Notes under the pieces: model-generated | What the model saw: only the letters and a program-made list of their open reading frames with translations | Databases searched by the model: none | What the model was told of the DNA's origin: nothing | Made by a program: the position numbers and the translations under genes | Source: Thermoplasmatota archaeon | GTDB lineage: Archaea > Thermoplasmatota > Thermoplasmata > Methanomassiliicoccales > Methanomassiliicoccaceae | DNA: 14,096 bases | NCBI GenBank assembly: GCA_022709105.1 | Contig: JAKIXL010000027.1 | Span: 1-14,096 of the forward strand | Reading direction: 5' to 3' | Part shown: positions 1-5,274 of the stretch, one piece after another | How positions within the stretch are numbered: position 1 is the first letter of the stretch | Layout: every line of letters starts with the position of its first letter

Positions 1-1
1 G

Positions 2-1039
2 GAGATCCTAAAGCTCGGGTTCACCAACCCGGTGCCGGAGGATATGGTCCGCCGCTTCCTCAAGGGCAAGCAGCGCGTGGTGGTATTGGAGGAGCTGGAG
101 CCGTACCTCGAGGACGAGGTGCGGCGGATCGCCCAGCAGGCCGGGATCGATATCGAGATACTGGGCAAACGCACCGGGCACCTTCCCCGGGCGTTCGAGT
201 ACTCGCCTGACCTCATCCTTTCGCTCGGCTCCGTACTAAAGGTCAGGCCGGAGAGGACGCCCCTGCCTTCGGTGCCCTTGAAGCTGCCTCCCCGTCCGCC
301 GGTGCTGTGCGCAGGCTGCCCCCACCGCTCTACCTATTACGCGGTGAAGAAGGCGGTGGGCAAGGATGGCGCGATCTACTCGACCGACATTGGGTGCTAC
401 ACCTTGGGCGTCCAGCCGCCGATGCAGTGTGCCGACTTCGTGCTGTGCATGGGCTCCTCCGTCGGCGCCGCGGGAGGCTTCGTAGAAGCGACCGACCAGA
501 AGGTCGTGGCGTTCATCGGCGATTCGACGTTCTTCCATGCCGGCATTCCGGGGCTGATCAACGCGGTTTACAACCGGCACAACTACACGCTTGTCATCCT
601 CGACAACCGCACCACGGCCATGACCGGCCACCAGCCCAATCCGGGCGTGGGGCGCGATTATTGCGGCATCGAGACCATAGGTCTGCCGATCGAGCCTCTG
701 GTCCGAGCGTGCGGCGTCGAGCACGTGCGGACGGTCGACCCGTACGACCTGAAGGCGACAATCGAGGTGATGAAGGAAGCCGTCGAATACAGCGGGCTCT
801 CGGTGGTCATCTCCGAGCATCCCTGCCCTCTCGCGGTCAGGAAGGAAGGCAAGCTCGCCCCGGTGAAGTACGCTATAGACCAGGAGAAGTGCATCAGGTG
901 CTACACCTGCGTCTCCAAGTACTCCTGCCCGGCCCTCAGCAAGGAGGGCGGCATGGTGAGCATAGACCTCTCGCTGTGCATCGGATGCGGGTGCTGCGCG
1001 CAGGTATGCCCCAAGCAGGCCATCGAGGTGGTCCAGTGA
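2..1039 (+). CDS. iorA: Indolepyruvate:ferredoxin oxidoreductase, alpha subunit (5' end outside the window)
   Basis: This is the C-terminal part of the IorA subunit, which with IorB oxidatively decarboxylates aryl pyruvates (indolepyruvate, phenylpyruvate) to aryl-CoA and reduces ferredoxin; it acts in the cytoplasm during anaerobic amino-acid metabolism. The reading frame is open from base 2, so the true start lies upstream. Seen here are the thiamine-diphosphate domain, with CAGCPHR near base 310 and the GDS...N pyrophosphate/Mg motif from about base 518 (GDSTFFHAG, then LDN near 600), and a C-terminal 2x[4Fe-4S] ferredoxin domain. Its cysteines are CxxCxxC...CP at 890-928 and CxxCxCCxxxCP at 977-1009, the arrangement expected for IorA. 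The TGA stop overlaps the GTG start of iorB (GTGA), which indicates translational coupling. The N-terminal pyruvate-oxidoreductase domain is not visible. The assignment is firm at family level; substrate range is inferred. Confidence 0.95.
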   Translation, partial: EILKLGFTNPVPEDMVRRFLKGKQRVVVLEELEPYLEDEVRRIAQQAGIDIEILGKRTGHLPRAFEYSPDLILSLGSVLKVRPERTPLPSVPLKLPPRPPVLCAGCPHRSTYYAVKKAVGKDGAIYSTDIGCYTLGVQPPMQCADFVLCMGSSVGAAGGFVEATDQKVVAFIGDSTFFHAGIPGLINAVYNRHNYTLVILDNRTTAMTGHQPNPGVGRDYCGIETIGLPIEPLVRACGVEHVRTVDPYDLKATIEVMKEAVEYSGLSVVISEHPCPLAVRKEGKLAPVKYAIDQEKCIRCYTCVSKYSCPALSKEGGMVSIDLSLCIGCGCCAQVCPKQAIEVVQ

Positions 1040-1626
1040 AGTACAACATCCAGCTTGTGGGAGTGGGCGGGCAGGGAGTGCTCCTGGCATCCACCGTCCT
1101 TGGCAACGCGGCGGTGGCCGAGGGGCTCCAGGTCGCCATGTCCGAGGTCCATGGCATGGCCCAGAGAGGCGGCAGCGTGCTGTGCTCGGTGCGCATGGGC
1201 GATGAGATATTCAGTCCCCTCATACCCATGGGGTCCGCGGACATCCTGCTGGGCTTCGAACCGGTGGAGACCTGCCGCGCGCTCAACACCGCGAACAAGG
1301 ACAGTCACATCATCACCAACATCACGCCGGTGGTCCCCATCAGCGTCTCGGCCGGCAAGGAGACCTATCCTCCGATCAACGAGCTTCTGGACGCCATCCG
1401 CTCGGTCAATGGGAACCTCATAGCGCTGGACGCCACCGCGCTGGCGGTGCAGGCCGGGAGGGCGATAGCCGCCAACTCTGTGCTCATCGGAGCCATCTCC
1501 GCGGTCAAGGGCTTCCCGCTGTCCCGCGAGCGCATGCTCGATTCGCTGCTGGCTATCGTCCCGCCCAAGGCCAGGGACATCAACGTCCGGGCGTTCGAGC
1601 TGGGGTATGAGAAGGCCAGGTCCTAG
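1036..1626 (+). CDS. iorB: Indolepyruvate:ferredoxin oxidoreductase, beta subunit
   Basis: This 196-residue protein is the small partner of IorA and corresponds to the pyruvate/2-oxoacid:ferredoxin oxidoreductase gamma-type domain. It opens with a GxGGQG loop (GVGGQGVLLAS, residues 9-19), followed by SEVHGMAQRGG (about 36-46), a signature of this domain, and later a conserved IGA/KGFPLS segment. The length is right for IorB (about 190-200 residues). I chose the GTG start at 1036 because it overlaps the iorA stop by four bases and is followed at once by the first family beta strand; there is no upstream ATG that fits. The stop is TAG. The gene is cotranscribed with iorA. A new TATA box 14 bases past its stop suggests that the next gene has its own promoter. 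Confidence 0.95.
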   Translation: MKYNIQLVGVGGQGVLLASTVLGNAAVAEGLQVAMSEVHGMAQRGGSVLCSVRMGDEIFSPLIPMGSADILLGFEPVETCRALNTANKDSHIITNITPVVPISVSAGKETYPPINELLDAIRSVNGNLIALDATALAVQAGRAIAANSVLIGAISAVKGFPLSRERMLDSLLAIVPPKARDINVRAFELGYEKARS

Positions 1627-1639
1627 CGCGGGATCCGAA

Positions 1640-1649
1640 TAATATTTAA
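1640..1649 (+). promoter_or_regulatory. TATA box for the exported protein at 1676
   Basis: TAATATTTAA stands in GC-rich surroundings, centred near 1645. Archaeal TATA boxes lie about 26 nt before the transcription start, which predicts initiation near 1671. That places the ATG at 1664 upstream of the transcript and favours the ATG at 1676, five bases downstream, giving a nearly leaderless message. Confidence 0.6.
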
Positions 1650-1675
1650 GTTCCAACATCGCGATGACCGCCATC

Positions 1676-2224
1676 ATGAGATGGTGCGCTCCCCTGGCGG
1701 CGACGATGCTGGCACTATCGATCGTTGCCTGCGTCCCGCCCGCGGCGGCCTTCGACGAGATGAGCGGGATAACCATGACCATGTCGCCGCAGGAGGCCAC
1801 CAGCGGGGCCCGCCTGGACCTCGTGGTGACGCTGAGCAATCAGAACGACCGGGACCTCACCATCACCTCGCTGACGGCGCAGATCTACAACGGCGGGATG
1901 TTCTCTCCGGAGGCTAAGTACGAGATGTACCACATAAATCCCTCCGAGGGCCTCGTGCCGGCTAACGGTACAAGGTCGTTCGAGCTCGGCGGGAACGCTC
2001 CTAAGTACGTGGGCATGTGCTCGGTGGCGGTGACCATCGCCGGCGTGTTCGAGGGCGATGAGAACGCCTCCATCGACATCCTACTCTCGTCCATCACGCT
2101 TAATCCCGATATCTGGGGCTTCATGCTGACGGGTGCGCTGCTGTTCATCATCCCGCTGGTGATCGCGGTCGCCGCCATAGCCGTCGTGATATGGCACAAC
2201 GGCAAGAGCAGGGGCGGCCGGTAA
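1676..2224 (+). CDS. Exported protein with a C-terminal membrane anchor, function unknown
   Basis: I do not recognise the family. The 182-residue product has an N-terminal hydrophobic signal (residues 5-18), an IVAC sequence at 16-19 that fits a lipobox, and a possible signal-peptidase I site after PPAAA (21-25). A middle region of about 120 residues is rich in alternating beta-type sequence (DLVVTLSNQNDRDLTITSL and similar), resembling an immunoglobulin-like or CARDB-like fold. Residues 147-173 form one long transmembrane segment ending in a positive tail (KSRGGR). The predicted topology is therefore outside domain, single anchor, basic tail inside. Two N-glycosylation sequons (NGT, NAS) fall in the outside domain, consistent with export. 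An in-frame ATG at 1664 is the alternative start; the TATA box position and the cleaner signal peptide favour 1676. It is not obviously related to IorAB. Confidence 0.8.
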   Translation: MRWCAPLAATMLALSIVACVPPAAAFDEMSGITMTMSPQEATSGARLDLVVTLSNQNDRDLTITSLTAQIYNGGMFSPEAKYEMYHINPSEGLVPANGTRSFELGGNAPKYVGMCSVAVTIAGVFEGDENASIDILLSSITLNPDIWGFMLTGALLFIIPLVIAVAAIAVVIWHNGKSRGGR

Positions 2225-2298
2225 GGCGGGCGTCCGAGAGCCCGATCGCTCCGCCGATGTCATGCCCGGAAAGGATCTCACGCCCTCTCCATCTAGCG
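2225..2298. other. Short convergent intergenic gap
   Basis: These 74 bases separate two convergent genes. The only structure I see is a weak 5-bp hairpin (CGGGC at 2227-2231 with GCCCG at 2240-2244) without a T-run, so I do not call a terminator. Confidence 0.4.
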
Positions 2299-3399
2299 CT
2301 AGGCTACCGGCGCCACCTGTTGCAGCGCGTAGCCGATGATAACTCGGATGTAGCCTCGAAGCCGCTCGTCCAGCTCAGGGTCCCCGGTATCCACCCGGAG
2401 GACCCTGGTCTCCCTCAGCTTATTGGGGGTGGCCATTACCACGATGCTCCGGATGCCGGCCATCTCGATGACCCGGTGCGATATCTGCTGGTTCCCACGG
2501 CCGAAGATGAAGCCCTGGGCCCCGATGGGCGAGACCACGATCTTGGCCTTGGAGTATTGTGGCAACGCTCTTAAGATGGCGTCCTCGTCAACGTCCTTGG
2601 CCAGGAGCCTGCGGTCCGCCACCAGGTCCACCCCCAGCAGCGTCTTGCTGATGCCCAGCCTATCGGCGAGGGCCTTGATGGTGGTGCCCGGTCCAAGAAT
2701 GTAAAGGACGCCGTTCTCCATGTTGTCGATGAAGTGCTTTGCCATCGCCTCCTTGTGCTGGTCCTCGGTGGCACCTCCGAGAGCGAGCTTGTACGGCTGC
2801 ATCAGGGCCGGCTCGCTCGGCGTCAGCATATAGCCATATAGTGAACCGCTCAGCCTTCCTCGCCGCATCTCCTCTTCGTCCACGTCCATGACCTCAGAGG
2901 GGTGGGCCGGGAGGTTCTCAACTCGCGTTCTCCTGAGGAGGGCCCCCGCGTCCTGGGGCGTGTTGGCGAAGACGCCGGACTGCATCTTCACGCCCGACGG
3001 TATGCCGATGACCGGGGCCGCCTCACCGATCACGTCCATTATGTCGCGCGCCGTGCCATCGCCCCCGGTGAACATCAGAACATCCACGCCGGCCTTCAGG
3101 ATGGCCGTGCATGCCTCCCTGGTATCCTTCTCCCCGGTTGGATCTCCCGGTGTGTACACGACCGTCACCCTTGGAGTATGACGCCGGAGGACATCCTCGC
3201 CCATCGTGCCTCCGGCGGTGAAGAATTCGTAGCCTTCGAGGTCCCCGGCGGCGCGAAGCGCCTCCTCGGTCCTGCGCTGGGCGATGGGGCGGGCTCCCCT
3301 CCTCATAGCCTCTTCCAGTATCTCCGCCGTATCTGTTCCCTTGAGCCCGGCCGCCCCTCCCATCCCGGCTATAGGGTTGATGATAAGTCCAACGCGCAC
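2299..3399 (-). CDS. ATP-NAD kinase-like protein (COG3199 family)
   Basis: This 366-residue protein belongs to the archaeal/bacterial ATP-NAD/AcoX kinase-like family, related to NAD kinases and diacylglycerol kinases. Such enzymes are predicted to phosphorylate NAD to NADP using ATP or polyphosphate. Seen here: an N-terminal nucleotide-binding start (GLIINPIAGMGG, 4-15), the catalytic GGDGTARD motif at 112-119, and the family-typical IPSGVKMQSGVF segment shortly after. Further on, GPGTT and an RGNQQIS segment also fit the family. The start is GTG at 3399: the frame is closed by a TAA just upstream (3411-3409), and a T-rich TATA-like box lies about 27 nt before it, so the message is probably leaderless. 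The gene follows ftsZ on the same strand after 89 bp but seems to have its own promoter. The actual substrate is unproven, since the AcoX-like branch includes proteins of unclear activity. Confidence 0.88.
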   Translation of the reverse strand: MRVGLIINPIAGMGGAAGLKGTDTAEILEEAMRRGARPIAQRRTEEALRAAGDLEGYEFFTAGGTMGEDVLRRHTPRVTVVYTPGDPTGEKDTREACTAILKAGVDVLMFTGGDGTARDIMDVIGEAAPVIGIPSGVKMQSGVFANTPQDAGALLRRTRVENLPAHPSEVMDVDEEEMRRGRLSGSLYGYMLTPSEPALMQPYKLALGGATEDQHKEAMAKHFIDNMENGVLYILGPGTTIKALADRLGISKTLLGVDLVADRRLLAKDVDEDAILRALPQYSKAKIVVSPIGAQGFIFGRGNQQISHRVIEMAGIRSIVVMATPNKLRETRVLRVDTGDPELDERLRGYIRVIIGYALQQVAPVA

Positions 3400-3421
3400 G
3401 CAACAACATTATTGGAAGGAC

Positions 3422-3430
3422 GATAAAAAA
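3422..3430 (-). promoter_or_regulatory. T-rich TATA-like box for the ATP-NAD kinase-like gene
   Basis: On the minus strand TTTTTTATC is centred about 27 nt before the GTG at 3399, so transcription would begin at or within a few bases of the start codon. The same T-run could also terminate ftsZ transcription. Confidence 0.5.
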
Positions 3431-3485
3431 GATAGGAAAAACGAGAGGGACGGGGAGGCCGGGGGGACGTACCTCCTCGCGTCCC
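3425..3485 (-). terminator. Probable terminator region downstream of ftsZ
   Basis: On the minus strand just past the ftsZ stop there is a 6-bp GGGACG/CGTCCC hairpin (3480-3485 with 3464-3469, 10-nt loop), then a T5 run (3441-3437) and a T6 run (3430-3425). T-runs are the main signal for archaeal intrinsic termination; the hairpin is probably incidental. Confidence 0.45.
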
Positions 3486-3488
3486 TGC

Positions 3489-4292
3489 TCATCTTGATAG
3501 AAGTTCAGGACCCACTGTGGTGGTGAAGGTCATGTCCACGGCCTTCGGGTCGACGCTGGCGGTCACCATCCCCGCTACCGGCGCGGCCGCGGGCCGGGCG
3601 ACTATGGCGATGTCGGGCATCTCCCTGTAGTACGCCTCGACCTCCTCACGTATAGGCGAGATGAGCTCTTGAGTGATCCTCTGGGTCATGGAATCGATCA
3701 TGCTTCCGATCGACCTCTCCATGATGGCGAAGCTCTCGTTGACCGGGATGTCCCCGGCCAGGTCCAGCAGCCGATCGTTCTCCAGAACGATCGTGTTCTC
3801 GGCGACCCCGCGGAGCTTCTTGATCCCCTCCTTGGCGGCGGCCTGCCTTCCCCTCTCGTACGAGAACGGGTTGATGGCGATGGCGAAGGTGACCGCGTTG
3901 AGCCCCTTGGCGACGTCGGCCACAATGGGCGCCGCACCGGTCCCGGTGCCGCCCCCCATCCCTGCGATGACGATGACTATGTCACTGCCCTTAAGAACGC
4001 TCTCGAGGGCCGATCTGGCCTGATGCGCGCAATGTTCCCCGACCTCCGGGAATCCCCTGGCTCCCTGGCCATGGGTCACGTCCTTACCGATAAGTATCTT
4101 CTTACTGGCGTTGATCCGCTCTAACTTGGTCTCATCGGTGTTGACGGCAACAGTTTCCACCTTCTTGTTGCTCCAGTAGATGCTGTTGACCACGTTGTTC
4201 CCGGCTCCGCCGCATCCCACGACGGATATCTTCGGTTCTAGGAGGCCCTTGCTTAGAGTGGCCACTAATTGATCGCTCTTGCTGTGCATCAT
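3489..4292 (-). CDS. FtsZ-family GTPase lacking the T7 loop and C-terminal domain
   Basis: The protein is a tubulin/FtsZ-superfamily GTPase. FtsZ proteins polymerise with GTP into the division ring. From the ATG at 4292 it has 267 residues, against roughly 350-400 for usual FtsZ. Seen: T1 loop VVGCGGAGNN (24-33), NTD at 51-53, KILIGKDVTHGQGARG (65-80), the tubulin signature GGGTGTG (113-119), NPFSYE...R (141-149) and VLENDRLL (169-176). A helix (184-210) follows. Where FtsZ should have the NxDxxD catalytic loop and a 120-residue C-terminal domain, there is only a short tail of about 55 residues, ending in an unrelated sequence. The 89-bp gap downstream leaves no room for a shifted domain, so this is not a simple frameshift. 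The ATG at 4292 has a GGGAG Shine-Dalgarno site; an upstream ATG at 4358 would add 22 low-complexity residues. It lies downstream of an RHH-regulator gene in the same unit. It is likely a divergent paralogue or FtsZ-like accessory protein. Confidence 0.85.
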   Translation of the reverse strand: MMHSKSDQLVATLSKGLLEPKISVVGCGGAGNNVVNSIYWSNKKVETVAVNTDETKLERINASKKILIGKDVTHGQGARGFPEVGEHCAHQARSALESVLKGSDIVIVIAGMGGGTGTGAAPIVADVAKGLNAVTFAIAINPFSYERGRQAAAKEGIKKLRGVAENTIVLENDRLLDLAGDIPVNESFAIMERSIGSMIDSMTQRITQELISPIREEVEAYYREMPDIAIVARPAAAPVAGMVTASVDPKAVDMTFTTTVGPELLSR

Positions 4293-4331
4293 CCCCGCTC
4301 CCTCTCCGTCCCCAACCAAAGGTGGGCTGGA

Positions 4332-4351
4332 GGGCCCCATTGCTGGGGCCC
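4332..4351 (-). promoter_or_regulatory. Perfect GC hairpin between the RHH gene and ftsZ
   Basis: GGGCCCCA at 4332-4339 pairs with TGGGGCCC at 4344-4351 around the loop TTGC: 8 bp without mismatch. It sits in the 110-nt spacer of the transcript, about 40 nt before the ftsZ start at 4292, and no T-run follows, so it is not an intrinsic terminator. It may control processing or the RHH:FtsZ ratio. If ftsZ started at 4358 it would be coding. Confidence 0.45.
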
Positions 4352-4402
4352 CGTGCATCCCATCCCTCTGCAGACCACATCCCTTGGATCTGATAAGCTC
4401 TT

Positions 4403-4786
4403 TCAGTCAGGTATCACCTGTACCGTGCTCTTGAGGGCCTCCATTTTCTGCTTCTTCGTTGCCTCAAGGAATTCCTCGGTGTCGATGAACTTCTTCCTGA
4501 TGCACTCCACCACCGCTTCCTCGGGGGAATTGTATATCCCTGCCCGGACCGAGGTCATGATGGTCTCATGCGCGAACCGGGGGACCTCGATAGTCATCAC
4601 GTTGCTCTTCTTGCCGAGCTTCGTGGCTTCGGTTGCCCTGTCCCCCTCGAACTGCTCGATGAACGAACGAATGGCCACCCTGGCGAAGTTGGAGCGGTTC
4701 GAGTACTCAGGATGCTTCTTGATGAAACCATCAAGAAGGATCAGGTCCTCGGGTTCCAACCGCAGTGAGATCCTTTCTCCGTCCAC
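4403..4786 (-). CDS. Tandem ribbon-helix-helix DNA-binding protein upstream of ftsZ
   Basis: This 127-residue protein carries two RHH (CopG/Arc-type) units in one chain. Unit 1: strand ERISLRL (4-10), helix A 11-25, helix B RSNFARVAIRSFIEQF (31-46). Unit 2: strand NVMTIEV (62-68), helix A 70-82, helix B SPEEAVVECIRKKFI (87-101). A charged C-terminal helix follows (103-120). RHH proteins normally dimerise to make a two-stranded beta ribbon that enters the major groove; here one chain could form that ribbon alone or form higher-order assemblies. GTG at 4786 is chosen as start because an AGAGGTGA Shine-Dalgarno site sits six bases upstream. In haloarchaea, RHH proteins CdrS/CdrL lie next to and regulate ftsZ2; the present gene pair is analogous in order, so a regulatory role in division is a reasonable inference, not a demonstration. 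It may also autoregulate through repeats ahead of its own TATA box. Confidence 0.85.
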   Translation of the reverse strand: MDGERISLRLEPEDLILLDGFIKKHPEYSNRSNFARVAIRSFIEQFEGDRATEATKLGKKSNVMTIEVPRFAHETIMTSVRAGIYNSPEEAVVECIRKKFIDTEEFLEATKKQKMEALKSTVQVIPD

Positions 4787-4833
4787 GTTAGCTCACCTCT
4801 GTATTAGAGACGATTGGGAAATGTCCTATTAAG

Positions 4834-4843
4834 TATATAAAAA
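4834..4843 (-). promoter_or_regulatory. TATA box of the RHH-ftsZ unit
   Basis: TTTTTATATA on the minus strand is the strongest TATA box in the window. It predicts a start near 4812 and a 5' leader of about 26 nt containing the AGAGGTGA ribosome-binding site of the RHH gene. Confidence 0.7.
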
Positions 4844-4846
4844 TAT

Positions 4847-4869
4847 GTCACTCGTCATATATTGTCATA
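4847..4869 (-). promoter_or_regulatory. Triple TGAC repeat upstream of the RHH promoter, possible operator
   Basis: Read on the minus strand, TGAC occurs three times (4867-4864, 4857-4854, 4850-4847) with start-to-start spacings of 10 and 7 bases, the first two within TATGAC. It lies immediately upstream of the TATA box. A 9-bp copy in inverse orientation (TATGACAAT on the plus strand, 4958-4966) lies on the other side of the divergent region. Short phased repeats of this sort are typical RHH operators, but binding is inferred. Confidence 0.35.
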
Positions 4870-4918
4870 CTCAATTTTGATATTTTGATCCTGATCTACC
4901 CAGTCATCGATTTGAGAA

Positions 4919-4928
4919 TTTATAATAA
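4919..4928 (+). promoter_or_regulatory. Distal TATA-like box directed towards leuS
   Basis: TTTATAATAA on the plus strand would start transcription near 4950, more than 300 nt ahead of leuS. It would give leuS a long leader or drive a separate small RNA. Confidence 0.35.
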
Positions 4929-4929
4929 T

Positions 4930-5230
4930 TTTTGGTAAAAGCCACAGTTCTATTCAATATGACAATGTACGACGGGGTCGATAATGGCCTTGCAATGCGA
5001 GCCGGCGGAAGATCGGCGCGATCGTGAGCGCCGCGGGCGGACCCAGCGCATCTCTCCATGCCCGGACCTTCCCGGCCATAAAATTGGGGCCTTACCGGAC
5101 ACGGCCTCAGAGATCATGAACGACCTCGGCGTTCATAGAGTCGCTCGCCGCACGAAGGGCGTCGCACTCGGAACCCAGGCAACCGCTCCCCATCCAGCCA
5201 TGCCAACCAAGATGCGGTCGGATATGCATC
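4930..5230. other. Long GC-rich leader/intergenic stretch without a recognised gene
   Basis: About 300 bases between the distal and proximal leuS promoters. The frame is open into leuS from 4984, but the predicted residues look non-coding (arginine- and proline-rich, no hydrophobic pattern). I see no tRNA, C/D-box, SRP or RNase P hallmarks. Two small hairpins are present: GGCGC/GCGCC (5015-5019 with 5028-5032) and ATGAACG/CGTTCAT (5116-5122 with 5130-5136, 7-nt loop). A 22-codon ORF starts at 4959 but has no supporting evidence. Confidence 0.4.
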
Positions 5231-5240
5231 CTATTTATAA
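5231..5240 (+). promoter_or_regulatory. Proximal TATA box of leuS
   Basis: CTATTTATAA, centred near 5236, predicts transcription from about 5262. The 13-nt leader would still contain the AGGTG ribosome-binding site at 5265-5269. It fixes the leuS start at 5275. Confidence 0.65.
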
Positions 5241-5274
5241 CAATAGCGTATTCCTGGCCACAATAGGTGTAGCG

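Noticed and set aside
236..1839. Long open frames on the minus strand opposite iorA/iorB (284 and 312 residues)
   Set aside because: They are antisense to genes with clear family motifs and rich in Arg, Asp, His and Val as expected for GC-rich shadow frames; no domain pattern is visible.
1624..1920. TAG read as pyrrolysine, extending IorB
   Set aside because: The frame does stay open to about 1917, but it overlaps a better gene with signal peptide and TM segment, and IorB already has its normal length at the TAG. There is no evidence in the window for amber decoding.
3400..3660. A frameshift hiding the FtsZ C-terminal domain
   Set aside because: There are only 89 bp between the stop and the next gene, and the other frames show no FtsZ-like sequence, so about 120 missing residues cannot be accounted for here.
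4959..5027. 22-codon ORF as a leader peptide controlling leuS
   Set aside because: It has only one leucine codon, so classical leucine attenuation is unlikely, and nothing else supports translation.
4984..5274. N-terminal extension of LeuRS by 97 residues
   Set aside because: A TATA box at 5231-5240 lies within it, AGGTG precedes the ATG at 5275, LeuRS of normal length begins there, and the extra residues lack any protein-like pattern.
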